This document shows positions 21,731 to 33,193 of a DNA stretch of 64,000 bases, piece by piece. The stretch is from positions 86,729,889 to 86,793,888 of the forward strand of contig CM057829.1 of assembly GCA_030068075.1 (NCBI GenBank), given 5' to 3'. Positions within the stretch are counted from its first letter, which is position 1, and each line of letters begins with the position of its first letter. Position numbers and translations under genes: made by a program. The DNA is from Paguma larvata. Its lineage: Eukaryota; Chordata; Mammalia; Carnivora; Viverridae. The notes under the pieces were generated by a model that saw only the letters and a program-made list of their open reading frames with translations, did no database searches and was not told where the DNA came from.

Positions 21731-23639
21731 GAGAGGGCCTAAAAGAATGGGTAGGATTTGGTGAGCCACTGTGGCCGGCACATTGAGCACATTTAGATGA
21801 CACTGAAATTATATGTTCGGTTCACTCAAATCATATAGAAAGCTATGCTAAGAAGTGGGAATTCTACGCTGTGTCAATGAGGTAATGTTGAGATATTTGA
21901 CTATGGCATAAAATGATGGAAGCTGAACCATGAGAAGGTACTCAGACAGGGATTAGGTGAAACATAGACTCAACGAAGCTGATAAAGAAACTAAAATATG
22001 TGATGTTTCATGAATTTGCAAGGCATCCTCTCTATGTCCAAGTTTACTTATCAATAAGTTGTTCGGCTGGACTTGACTTGTTTTATAGGCCTGTTCCAGC
22101 TTTTATTTTCTGAGTCAGTGTTTCCTAATTTGTGTTCTGTTGAATGCTGTGTCTGTTCTGTAACAATGTGGGCTATGTCAATGCAAAGAAGAGGAGTTTG
22201 AACAAATTCAGGAAACACAGTAAAATAATCAGAGTGTCTTTGATAGGACTTCTCAAAGCCTTATTCTAGTAAATGTTTCCAAAGTAGAGAGTATATATAT
22301 ATTGCTTTCCAAGATTATGTGACCCTGGAACCCTTCTAGCTTACATCTTTTGGTGTCACGGTTCTATGAAACAAATTTATTTTAATGCCTGAACCCGCTA
22401 TAATTATTAGAGTCTCTACCGAACTTGTAATAGGACTTGGTTCTCTGTTTTAAAAATAACTGTATTGACCCATGTGATACAAGAATGTCAATGGGATATT
22501 TTCCCTGATACTTTAAGAGCCATGTAGGAGAGAGAAACATGTAAGGTGTGCATTGAACTCACCCCACATTATTTGAAGAGAGAATAGTTGTTTCTTCAAC
22601 CATCTAAGAAGTTTGCTGCTTCTTACAATGGAGTATAGTGGTTCCTATACTCTTGAATGAAAATATTTCTCCTCTATGTAGAAAGATAATTCTCTGATTT
22701 ATCAGGCACTTTTTTGGACTGGGAAACACATAGAGTAGTGAGAAGGGAAGGCCCAATTGACCAGACAATAGACTAGTGCCATCAACTCGGGGCTATCAGT
22801 GGGTTGGTAGACCATCATGACCAGAATGCTCGCACATCTATCAAAGTAAGCTTGAAATGATCTCCTCAGAAGAGTTTTAAGGAAGGTCTTAAGTAAGATA
22901 TGACACTTGTCAGAGGAAAATAAGAAAATTGTTCCAGATGGGTGAGACTGTGAGAAGGAGGTGAAGAGGTTAGAGGAGGCAAAGACTGAAGGAGAAGAAG
23001 AAGAGGAGTGGTAGGTAAAAACCCCCGTGGCTTGGACAGGTAGCTTCAGCTTCATCTGAATGACAATGAGATTCCAGTGAAGACACTCAAAAAGAAATTC
23101 TAAGCATGCAAAACCATGTTTTAGAGATATCATTCAGAAGACTACGAGTTGTCAGGGTAGGTGAAGCTCATAATAAAATGGCATAACATTTAAGATGAGG
23201 AGAGATCCAAGTGCAATGTTCACTGTAGTTGGTTGCTTCTCCCCCTTTTGCCATAGCCTGTTTACACCTTGCTGCCGAATGTACTCACAGTTCCTTCTGC
23301 TGTCTACTGGCAAGATGGTGAGAGCACAGTCAACACTGCCTGATCTAGTGTTAGCTATTTTAACTGTCTTAGGGAAGCACTGAAGTGAGGCATATGCTTT
23401 TTTCATTAATGACTCTTCAGACTTGGAAGCATGACAACTTCTCAGTTTATTGGTTTTTAAAAAAATCAAAATATATCTCATTAGAAACTGAAAGTATTTA
23501 ATTCTACCTAAACCTTATCTTTCTCAAGTTAGCTAAAACAAAACAGAACAAAAAGGCTGGTCTATTTCTGTTCCCACCAAATATCTGAAAGTAAAAAAAC
23601 GGGGAGGATGCGTGAGCTATAGCATCTATTCCTTTCTGA
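21731..23639. other. Intergenic; long open frames judged non-coding
   Basis: Mostly unassigned AT-rich sequence. 22110-22270 resembles an old hAT-type repeat ('cagtgtttcctaatttgtgt'). Two minus-strand open frames (143 aa at 22702-23133; 109 aa at 23152-23481) have no recognisable domain. The purine-rich 22700-23000 part looks like the interior of an old LINE 3' repeat. Confidence 0.5.
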
Positions 23640-23850
23640 GCATGGTGGCACTATAGTCACATACGTATCCAGGGCACAAAAGGTATTCTGGCCATGTGAC
23701 CTTGGCCAAATTATTTATCCCTGATCTTCTTTGGTTTATTCATCTTTAAAAGTAATATTTTCAGTATAGAATTGTTTTTAGGATTGAAAAATACAGTACA
23801 TGTAAAGAGCTTGGTATAGATCTGGGTTCATGGTAAGGTTCAAATTCTAC
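23640..23850 (+). repeat. MIR
   Basis: Forward MIR core: 'catgtgaccttggccaaatt', 'tttattcatctttaaaagta' and 'acagtacatgtaaagagctt'. Confidence 0.7.
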
Positions 23851-23899
23851 TACTTTAGCCCTCGGATTTCTTTCAGTCAGTCTGTAGCCAGAAACATTT

Positions 23900-24063
23900 T
23901 TTTTATCAATTATTTTCTAAATTCTAGTGATACAACAGTGATAAAAACAGGAAAAGTTCTTGCCCTTTTGGAAATTATATTCCAATTGGGGAAGATGGAT
24001 AATAACTAAGCAAGGAACTCACAGTGTATTAGTATTGATAAATGCTGTGGCATTAAGAGCCAA
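23900..24063 (+). repeat. Old interspersed repeat (LINE 3'-end type)
   Basis: 'tagtgatacaacagtgataa', 'gttcttgcccttttggaaat', 'gggaagatggataataacta' and 'gataaatgctgtggcattaa' match the same widespread repeat as at 21244-21460. Family not named with certainty. Confidence 0.5.
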
Positions 24064-25603
24064 ATTACTGATTTTTTTTTAAATCATTGTTAGTTTTCTT
24101 GGATAGCCTAACACAGTGATTGATTTATCTACATGGCTATGGATACATTTCTCTATTGGATAAATATGAAGGCAGATGCCTTACAATCAGGATCTAGCAA
24201 TATGGTCATATAATTCATGATCCAATCCAGGACTCCTTTGAGAGTAAAAAGTGAGCTTGGGTCTCATATAGTCACAACAGATGCAAACTGGGACTGTCTC
24301 AGGCAAACTACAAACCTGTAATTACACCGGTAAACAGGGACTTTTGCAGAAGCATCTCAGGCAGGTGGTACTGATATCGGTAAAACGTGGCAAAAATTAT
24401 GTAGCCCAAATAATAAACATCTGGATAGGGTAAGATTAATGGTGGCCAAAGGCTAAAGAGGATTCATAAATAATGTAGCTTAGAGTCAGCTGAAAAGTTC
24501 TTGTCCTGATAGAAGTAAGCTGCCAAGTGTGGCTGCTCCCATCCAGAGCTGGCCAGCTGCAAGCCAGGCAAATTCCAACCTAATGTAGATCCTCCTGGGC
24601 TCCGGAGCCTGGCTTCTGTTGGACAGGTAGCTGTCTTTTATGGAGAAGGAGACATGTGTTTTCCCCTGAGAGCCCACAATGAACCTATCCTGGTTGACAG
24701 AGAGGATAATCTTGTGTCTGTTTGAGGTTTAGTGAATGGCAGGAAGTGGTTCAGGCTCCTAGGAGAAAGGGTGAGGTGAGGCATTAGTCCTTAGAGCACC
24801 CCGGATCATCTCTGTTGCAGTCCTGTTCTTCCAAGTGCCCTGTCTCCCTTCTCATGAACTGTATACAACCTTGTTCAACACCCCTCCCGTCTTGGATTAA
24901 GGAGAGGCTCCTGGTAACTGAGTCCTCTGAATAGAGATAAGGAAGAAAACCTCTCTTTGAGTCTCGCAAGGGAAAAAAAAAAGTGAAAGTTTCAAATAAG
25001 TGAGTAAAATCATGACTGACACTTGGGTCCTTTTCTCTTTGCCTACACTACAGTCAGGTGCTTGTGGTCAATTATTGCTAAAAGTAATCATATCTCCAAA
25101 GTGTATAGTATTTTAAAATGTCAAAATGCTTTATGTCTTAAAAATCTACTTTCAATGGTAATAAATGGCCTTGTCAAATATGTTGTTAAGTATCATCATC
25201 ATCTTTTTCTCTTCTTACTGGTAACCCCTTTTCATAGGCATTGGATAGTACAGGACTTACATAGGAACGTTAAGAGAGGCTAGCCTAAAATTTTGGATCG
25301 TTCTGATTCCTAGAGGTTTCTCTACATTCCACAAACACCCTGTACTTTTGTACATAAACATACTTTAACAAACCGTGCTTCCTTAATAATTTTCAAAGTC
25401 TTAAATTTGCAATCTTTTGCAATCTATTCTTTATCTAGCAAAGGAATCGGTCCTTCCTTACAGATCAAATAGAACACATATAGATCAAATGCTTTTTGAG
25501 GAATGGCACACTTACATGCTAATTTAGATGCAACAGAAGTATAAGAAATAGTCCTAGGTTTTTCATTGGAATGATACAATTCAAATAACTTCCGCACAGA
25601 AGA
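24064..25603. other. Intergenic, no gene seen
   Basis: Slightly GC-richer stretch around 24480-24960 with 61-63-aa minus frames lacking any motif. It could be an eroded LTR or old repeat, but I cannot name one. The remainder is AT-rich. Confidence 0.5.
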
Positions 25604-25617
25604 TGCTTCTGACAATT

Positions 25618-25823
25618 TTTTTTAGTTTATTTATTTTGAGAGAGAGAGAGAGAGAGCACAAGCAGGGAAAGGGCCAGAGAGAGAGGAGGGAGGGAATCCC
25701 AAGCAGGCTCCACACTATCAGCCCAGAGCTCGATGTGGGGCTCTAACACATGAACAATGAGGTCATGACCTGAACCAAAATCAAGAGTCGGGCGCCTCAC
25801 CAACTAAGCCACCCAGGAGCCCC
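25618..25823 (-). mobile_element. CAN-SINE (SINEC)
   Basis: Reverse copy between perfect 14-base repeats tgcttctgacaatt (25604-25617 and 25824-25837). GA-rich tract, 'caggctccacactatcagcc' and head 'aagccacccaggagcccc' are all present. Confidence 0.95.
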
Positions 25824-25859
25824 TGCTTCTGACAATTGTGTATTTTTGGTCTTGGGTAA

Positions 25860-26020
25860 TAATCACAACAATGGTAGTAGCAATATTCATACTGTTTTAA
25901 GCATTTTACATCTATCATCTTATTTAATGCTTACAGCATATCTGTGAGTTAGGTATTATTACTACTTTCACTTACAGAGATGAGAGAGGTTAAGAATTTT
26001 CTGCATTTGAACCTTGCTCT
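25860..26020 (-). repeat. MIR, antisense
   Basis: Complementary MIR pattern 'gttttaagcattttacatct', 'tcttatttaatgcttacagc', 'taggtattattactactttc' and 'gatgagagaggttaagaatt'. Confidence 0.65.
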
Positions 26021-26079
26021 GCTCAAGTTACTCTCATAACTATTCGCTGTTGCCTACAGGTGCACAGCAAAATAATTCA

Positions 26080-26262
26080 GAATACCACAGTGAAGAATAT
26101 GGACTCTGAGTCACAGATTAATGGTTTTTCATTAATCTCTGGTTCTATAACTGACCAGCAGCATGGTTTGGACATGCCATTAGAACCATCAGCTTCTATG
26201 TCTTTCATTGCAAACTAGCAACAATAGCGCTTGCTTTGGATCATTGTGGGGACTAAGTTCAT
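26080..26262 (+). repeat. MIR
   Basis: Forward MIR 5' half: 'aagaatatggactctgagtc', 'ggttctataactgaccagca', then 'gtttggacatgccattagaa', ending near 'attgtggggactaag'. Confidence 0.6.
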
Positions 26263-26279
26263 CTGTCTCTTAATTAATT

Positions 26280-26622
26280 ACAGTCAACTGGTGGACAACA
26301 TGGGTTGGAACTTCACGGATCCACTTATTTGTGGATTTTTTTTCAATAAATACAGTATAATGCTGTAAATGTATTTTCTCTTCCTTACGATTTTCTTAAT
26401 AGCATTTTCTTTCCTCTAGCTTACCTTATTGTAAGAATGCAATTTATAATACATATAGCATACAAAATATGTGTTAATCGACTATTATGTTATCAGTAAG
26501 GCTTCCAGTCAACAGTAGGCTATTTAGTAGTTAAGTTTTGGGGGAGCAAAAGCTATACATGGATTTTCTACTGTGCGGGTGGTCAGTGCCCCTAATCCCA
26601 GCATTGTTCAAGGATCAACTGT
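26280..26622 (+). mobile_element. Tigger2/MER28-like MITE (pogo/mariner type), near complete
   Basis: Bounded by inverted ends: CAGTCAACTGGTGGACAAC at 26281 and the complement of GTTCAAGGATCAACTG at 26619, each flanked by TA, the target dinucleotide of this superfamily. The interior matches the known element in order: 'cttcacggatccacttattt', 'caataaatacagtataatgc', 'gtattttctcttccttacga', 'aaaatatgtgttaatcgact' and 'ttaagttttgggggagcaaa'. About 340 bases long and non-coding. Confidence 0.85.
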
Positions 26623-26647
26623 AATTCATCTGATTTTCTTTTTTTTT

Positions 26648-26790
26648 TTTTTTGGACCACCTATTATGCTCCAGGCATTGTTTATGTGTTGAGGCAAACA
26701 CAGGTGAGCAAGAGAGGCATAACACTCATACTTAGGAAACTTGTAGCTAAGCAAGAGAAGAATACAAAGGAAAAAAATATAAGCAAGCAG
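26648..26790 (+). repeat. Old interspersed repeat (LINE 3'-end type)
   Basis: 'cctattatgctccaggcatt', 'gcaaacacaggtgagcaaga' and 'taggaaacttgtagctaagc' follow the same widespread repeat as at 21244 and 23900. Confidence 0.5.
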
Positions 26791-26894
26791 AAAAATTGCA
26801 AATTGCATCATCTTATATAGAAGGAATGGAATAAGGACATGAATAGAAAGGTCACATTGCTAGATTATCAATTGCTTAGGTATAGTGGTTGCAT

Positions 26895-26978
26895 CTATCT
26901 TCTCCATCACTATATTCTCAGTACCTATAATATTATGAACATTCAGTTAACATTAATTGAATGAATAAATAAAGAAAA
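26895..26978 (+). repeat. L2 3' terminus
   Basis: 'ttctccatcactatattctc', 'agtacctataatattatgaa' and 'attaattgaatgaataaata' correspond to the terminal part of L2. Confidence 0.55.
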
Positions 26979-27334
26979 GAAAAAATACAGTAGAAATGTC
27001 TTATAGATAGCTTCTTTAACGAGGTAAGGCCTAGGTTAAGATCTAAAATATGAGAAGAGTTGACCGTATCAAGCATAGGAGAAAAGCCCTTTCTAGGTAA
27101 AAGTCATGGGAAAAAGTCCAGAAGTGGGAAAGGAAGTTTATCTTTCTCCATCTTGGCACCAGATGGAGAGAAAAATGTCCTGTGAGAATAAGAAACCCTT
27201 GACTTGGGGTCCCAAGCCAGAACATCAGCCAGGAAAATGTGTTCTCCCGGGACAGTCTCTCAACTCGACTACACAGAATAAGCATAGATAAAGCTCTACT
27301 GAAGATGAGGTTACTCTTCAGAATTACACAGTAT

Positions 27335-27562
27335 GGAGGTGCCTGCATGGCTCAGTAGGTTGGGCATCCTGCTTTGGCTCAGGTTAAGAATCACAGCTCA
27401 CGGATTCAAGTCCTGGCATTGGGTTCTGTGCTGACAATTCAGAGCCTGGTTCGGATTCTGCATTTTCCTCTCACTCAGCACCTCCTGCCTTACGCTCAGT
27501 CTCACTCTCTCTCTCTCTCTCTCTCTCAAAAAATAAACAAACATTAAAAAAATTTTTTATTA
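27335..27562 (+). mobile_element. CAN-SINE (SINEC), first of a tandem pair
   Basis: Forward copy from 'ggaggtgcctgcatggctca' to the tail 'aaataaacaaacattaaaaa'. It lies between gaattacacagtatgg (27321-27336) and aaattataccatatgtgg (27562-27579), a diverged target-site duplication. A CT run lies near 27503-27527. Confidence 0.9.
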
Positions 27563-27577
27563 AATTATACCATATGT

Positions 27578-27788
27578 GGGGTGCCTGGGTAGCTCAGTGG
27601 GTTGAATGTCCAACTTTGGCTCAGGTCATGATCTCATGGTTTGTGAGTTTGAGCCCCGTGTTGTGGTTTCGCTGTAAGCCCTGAAGCTGTCATTGCAGAC
27701 CCCGCTTTGGATCCTCTGTCCTCCTCTCTCTCTGCCCTTCCCCTGCTCATATGCGCTCTCTCTCAGAAATAAGTAAACCTTAAAAACC
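27578..27788 (+). mobile_element. CAN-SINE (SINEC), second of a tandem pair
   Basis: Forward copy starting 'ggggtgcctgggtagctcag' right after the second target copy and followed by a third copy, ttacacaatatg (27789-27800). The internal 'ggtttgtgagtttgagcccc' is the felid-type middle. Confidence 0.9.
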
Positions 27789-28179
27789 TTACACAATATG
27801 ATATACTGTACTCTGAGTAAGAATTCACAGACACAACATGTAGAAGGCTGGGAATCACAACAAAATCAGACAATAGATAGGCTGATATTACAATATGTAT
27901 GTTTCAAATAATATTATAGAACAAGACTCAAATAATTATTGTTAAACATAAACATATGCACCATACATGCACCCATTTATCAACAGGAGCAGTTCAAAAC
28001 ATAAAATTCTGATTTTATATGTTAGACTTGATGGCAGTTGTCCATTTACATATATTAGTAGCATACTTTGTTCCCAGCTTTGAATTATTTTATTTAATGT
28101 TCACTTCAGTTCTTCACCATGTCACAGGACACACACAATGGTTTCTACTAGTATTCTTTAAAAATACAAAGCAAAAGTA

Positions 28180-28420
28180 AGAGCAGAGGCCCATGATTGA
28201 TTGTGCATTTAAATAAATGCACTACAGATTGAGACAAATGTGCCAAGCGTGTGTGTTTCAATCACTGTATCGTCACACAATTGAATAAACACACATGTGC
28301 AATACAATGTTTAATTGAGTGCAGCAAGTACATTTATTTTAGTGATTGCACCATTGCATATGCAAGCAAATGTACTGAGTTCACTCTGCTGGAGCTGAAG
28401 TTTTGTACACATATATAAGT
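28180..28420. promoter_or_regulatory. Candidate conserved non-coding element (unverified)
   Basis: Repeat-free stretch with many compact AT/CA motifs such as 'atttaaataaatgcactaca', TTTAATTGAGTG and TTGCATATGCAAGC (an octamer/POU-like inverted motif near 28354-28367). Regulatory role inferred from look only. Confidence 0.25.
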
Positions 28421-29379
28421 TTCAAATCTTTCACTCAGGCTGATAGATCACAAATACCCATATATTTTTAAATGATTGAAATAAAGTATGTTTTATGTCA
28501 TGCAATTTACTTTTAATGGGTTCAAGTAAATTTGAAAAGAAATCTCATTATTAGTTTCCTTAGAAAAAAAATTACTAAGAGTCTCTAAACACTTCTCTCT
28601 CTTAAAATGTCACTCTGGTCTCAGTGAGGATGAAACAGAATATTTCCTCTGTGCCCAAGTATCTTTTCTATGACTATCTCATCTGGAAATTGCAATTCCA
28701 ATTCTTGAGGCATCAAGCATTTGACTCACTTCGCTTTAGGACTGTTTGCATAGCTTTGGTCAAATTCAGTATTACCTGGTGCATGCATGCACATCTGAGG
28801 GCCAAATCTGAGCTATTAGGTCTAAAGACCCAAATGGAGCTGGCTAGATTCTTTCATAGCTCCTTCATGCTCTTTTACATAGATGTTCTTTTTCATAAGT
28901 GCTGCCATACACAGATTTCTGTCATTTCCATCAGTAGCATCTTAAAAGGAAGTAAAAAGAACACAAAGGCTAAGTAGCTGTGTTTGCTTTACTATGTCAG
29001 CTTTCTCACATCTGTTTCGTTTGCCAGGTGTGATGGACAGGTGGTAATGAATGTTCAGCACCAGGTACCCAAAAGGAAGTTGCTCAAGTAACAAGTTTTA
29101 TAGCTTGATCTTTTTTCATCTTGAATATATTGGCTTTAATTTTAATTGTCTTTCTGTAATGGGTACTTTAAAAAAAATTCCTTCTCTTAGCATCTTTTCA
29201 CATAGAGGGGTTTATTAATTGGAGAAATTCTCCAACAGATCTTTCTAACAATAGAAATTATACAATGTTAGTCTAGGGTAGTGTTCCCAAGAGTGACTTC
29301 TACAAATTTAATTCCAAGTAATGTTACTTGGGAAAAAGATACTTTACCAAATATGTTTGGAGAACATAAAGATGCTAGT

Positions 29380-29500
29380 AATGTTAGCTAACTTTGATTA
29401 AGTGTTTACCGTTTGCTTCGGCTGCGTTGATTGGTATTAGGTCCTGCTTTTTTCTCCACTTTGCAGATGAGGAAACAGAATTTAAAATGTAAAATTATTT
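29380..29500 (-). repeat. MIR, antisense fragment
   Basis: 'gattaagtgtttaccgtttg', 'ccactttgcagatgaggaaa' and 'cagaatttaaaatgtaaaat' correspond to the complement of the MIR core. Confidence 0.55.
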
Positions 29501-30499
29501 CCTCATGCATTTCCTACTTAAGGATATACAGAATTCATTAGCTAAAAAGTCTTGCCATGAATTAACCCCTGGATAACCTTATTTAGCCCAATTTTTACCA
29601 AACTTAGATATGAGGGAACATTTTGTATGTAAGATCTTGTCACATCGCACAGGACACACTTTAGGACACTCTAGACTAGGGAAATGAAAATAAATGAGAT
29701 TTACTAGCTTGGTGAGTGTTAACAAAAACAGAACAAAACAAACAAACAAACACGCCTGTCTGTGCCCAAAGAACAATATGATTTTTAAATAGATTTACTG
29801 ATCAGTTTAGTTAAATGACAGATCATTTTGATGAAAAATCAACCAAAGTGGTTGCTTGATGATGGCTATTTTTTTAAATGGCTATTTGCATCTTTTCTTT
29901 AACACAGAAGGTCATTGCTGGATTATTCCAACATAACCCATTGAAAAGTGAATAAGTCAACCAACCAGTCATGATGCTTTGTGGCTGATTTTTCTTTCCA
30001 CTAAATTGGCTGAATGGAATTGTTAGTTTGCCCTCAAAAACATTTAATGACATTTCTTTTGCCAGTGCTTCTTATATTTTTTGTAGGTTTGCGTTAGGAG
30101 AAGATTTGTGTTTACTTACTGTACACATATAATTTTGCCCAAAGTAGATATAACCCAAAGAACAGACAATTCAACCACTAGGTAAGGTTTCATGGCGAGG
30201 AGAAAAATCACTGTGCTTGCTTTTAAATAAGTGTAGGAGAAAACACTTGTTTTGATTCTTACCTTCTCTAAAGCAGTATCTTCTCTTTCTTTTGCATGCA
30301 ACAGAGAATATATATGACAATAAGACATACGTAATTTTTACCCATTTAAATCAATAAGATAAAAGCAATATAGAAGAACACAACCCTTTCATGAACAAAC
30401 TTAAAGATATAAGAACATGTCCCTATTTTTCCTTTGTTCTGACAGAGCAAAAAGAAGGAAATAAGGAAAGATTAGCTAAAGAAATAGGATAAATAATAC

Positions 30500-31380
30500 T
30501 GCAAACTTTGAGAGAGGGCTATGTTAGGCTTCAGCCCGATTGTCCTGAGAGGTGTTTATTGCCATTTTCTCCATCCTCTGCTTAGCTTTCGCTAAAGATG
30601 TTGGTGGGACGATGAAAGCTGAAAAGTAAATAGGTGCTTCAATAAATGCAAACAAATGGGTGCTTTCCTAGCAAAGAATTACGGAAAATCAGCCTTTCCT
30701 CTGAAGCTAATCCCTCGACAGCTAAAACTGTGAATTTCCCCCCTCAACATGCACACAGATGGGTTGCCAGTGCAGATGACAGATGAGTTGTGTTTGGCGG
30801 GATTAATGCGCATTATCATGTTAATGGATGCTTAGGTGAGGTCTGAGCAAGTCACAGGCCTGGGCAAAATTACTGGGGTTTACAGAACTCTGTGTGCTCA
30901 TACTCCTCTTTCTTCTTCTTACTAATAATTAACTTGTAATGTTTAACATTTTTAGCCCACCAAATGATCCACAGCCTACTGCCTTCTTAAGTACTCGGAG
31001 CATTTATAGATCCAGCATCATGTGTCTGTCCTTTGACATGCAAAACGCAGGCAGTCCTGCCTGATTTGTCCTTCTATTGCCTTTGTGCATTCAGATCCCT
31101 CATAATCCACAGTCTACTGTGTTGCAATCGCTTTTGAAATCTGACATATTGATCAAGAGTTACCCTTAGTAACTACTGCACATATATCAACTGTTGTTGA
31201 GCGTGTCGGGTCACATTTGATGGCAAGATGATCCTGTACCCAACTAGAGGAGCTCCTGCAGTGCTCAACAGGGGTTGCTTCTGGTAATCTTCGCTGGCCA
31301 GAGAGGTCTGATGTTGCATCATCGCTCACGCAATAGAGCTTCATCGCATCAGAGCAGGACCTCTACGTAAGTAAGTTAGA
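30500..31380. promoter_or_regulatory. Candidate cluster of conserved non-coding elements (unverified)
   Basis: Nearly 900 bases with no repeat and with CpGs kept at sites such as 'ggcgggattaatgcgcatta' and 'catcatcgctcacgcaatag'. It has stacked TAAT cores (GGGATTAATG, ATGTTAATGG), 'gccaaaattactg'-like and GTTGCATCATC motifs. This is the kind of composition seen in developmental enhancers. No promoter, CpG island or coding frame is present. Confidence 0.3.
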
Positions 31381-32389
31381 GGCAGCAGAGATATCACCAC
31401 AGAGATCAAAGCATGTATTTTCAATATTCTACAATGGCTTGCATTTTCAAATAAGGCAGAAATCACTAAGTGTTAATATGAGACTTATGATCTTTTGAAA
31501 TTGTCTGAAAATGGCCGGATGTTTTTCCTGTTCAGTTTAATTCAGCAAACCCCTTTTCGATGAAGAAGTGTATCGATATTACCCAATAACATAAGCAAAC
31601 TTTAACAGGTCTCTGCCTTAAAAAATACTATTGCAGAAAATAATTTCTGCATCACAGAGACGTCCCTCACACCCTAGAATAAGTAGTATTTATTCAACAG
31701 TCTAGGTAGTTTCTTGAAATACACTTAAAATCTTTTATAGAGACAGAATTTCTGCCTCACTCTTAAGTGAGAAGCATGTGATTGAAGTGGAAATATTTCA
31801 CAAGGTATTGGCTTCACGTATTAATTAAAACAAATCGCTCACCACAGAGTGATACCTATAAATAGACGGAGTACATGTCCCTGTTTGCTAGAGAGAATCC
31901 TCGTCTACCTCTGTTGTCAGAGACTGGTTGTCAACAAGCCACCTTTTATTCCCAAAGGTTCCTATCTATCTGATAAACTTATAAACCCAAGTAATGGATT
32001 TCTAAATGAGGCTGTCCCATATTCAGAGTATGCCAGAGAAGGAGGCTATTACTTGGCAGTGAGTAACCACTGCCCCAAAGCATGTCGGATCCACTGGGTC
32101 TATAGAAGGGGACTATGAGAAACAGAATTTCCTTCGGAGGAGAAATTAAGGCCGAACCCCCCAATCCAGGCAATGCTTGATGTTGTTTTTTTCCAGCAAA
32201 CTTTTTAACTTTCAATCCAAAAATAATCAAGAATGTTAGGTACACAATCAGTGCATGTTTATTTTTTTCTCATCCAGTGATGTTTATCTCCAATAACTTG
32301 TTCTAAATAAAATCATAATATGAAATTAATGCCATACAAAATCCTTAGTTATCTGAATTGATACAATTTGACCACAAGTTTTGTCACAT

Positions 32390-32520
32390 TAAGTAATCAA
32401 TTATCACATCAACTTTATGGGTTAGGTATTAACATGACCACTTTATATGTGAGGAAACTGACATCAGAGAGGTCAAGTAGGTTAGGATGACACACAGCTA
32501 ACCGGTGGGGGATATGCTAA
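32390..32520 (-). repeat. MIR, antisense
   Basis: 'ttatgggttaggtattaaca', 'tatatgtgaggaaactgaca', 'cagagaggtcaagtaggtta' and 'gacacacagctaaccggtgg' are the complement of MIR in order. Confidence 0.75.
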
Positions 32521-33158
32521 ATATACAAATATTTGATTCTGAAAGGCTCAATAATAACCTCTACAATGTATTAACTTATATTAACACAACCTACATACAA
32601 ATTTCCTTAAAGTCTAAAATATGTCATTCATTTTGATACTATTCTAGAAATAGGTTTGGTGTCAAAATATGTTCATATGGACAGAAATACCAAATTACTC
32701 CATCGGTAACTTTCTTTCTTTTAATTTTTTTTTGCTATTTTCATTTTATTGTTCCATTTTGTGTTTCCTCATCTGTTCTTATATATGGGTGAATTAAAAT
32801 AATTAACAGAACAATAATGTTCATGCAGTTTGACCAATTAGCACACTTCACAAACACCTCTGTGATTCAGACACAAGAAAGCTGGACTGGGAAGGATTCT
32901 TTATTAGAAAATAAGAAGAACTTAATGGATAGACGTGTCAATCCTTAGTGCTATGTGACGAGTAATAGGCATTGTGTTTTTCAGAACCAGCTTTAGGTCA
33001 TATATCAAAAATAATTTTGGTAATTGCCCCGGGGCCTGAAGTCACTCTGCAAAAAGCAAAAGCTACTGAAAAAATATGGACAGAATAAAAAGCATTCCTC
33101 TTAGTTAATTAAAACATTAATTAATTAGCATTAATTTTTTACCAGAGTTTCTCCATTT

Positions 33159-33193
33159 AAAACCTTAAACCTTAAAACCTTAAACCTTAAAAG
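33159..33193. repeat. 15-bp tandem duplication (AAAACCTTAAACCTT)2
   Basis: Two exact 15-base units at 33159-33173 and 33174-33188, then a partial AAAA. Each unit is itself two near-copies of AAACCTT. It is not a vertebrate telomere repeat. Confidence 0.95.

Noticed and set aside
22702..23133. 143-aa minus-strand open frame
   Set aside because: No recognisable domain, no start or splice context, and the DNA looks like the purine-rich interior of an old LINE-type repeat. A conservation test would settle it.
23152..23481. 109-aa minus-strand open frame next to the 143-aa frame
   Set aside because: No motif, atypical composition, no link to the neighbouring frame; most likely chance.
24480..24960. 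Possible solo LTR or exon in a slightly GC-richer stretch
   Set aside because: No TG...CA ends, polyadenylation pattern or flanking duplication could be found.
33159..33193. Telomere-like AAACCTT repeats
   Set aside because: The unit is not CCCTAA/TTAGGG and there are only two 15-base copies.
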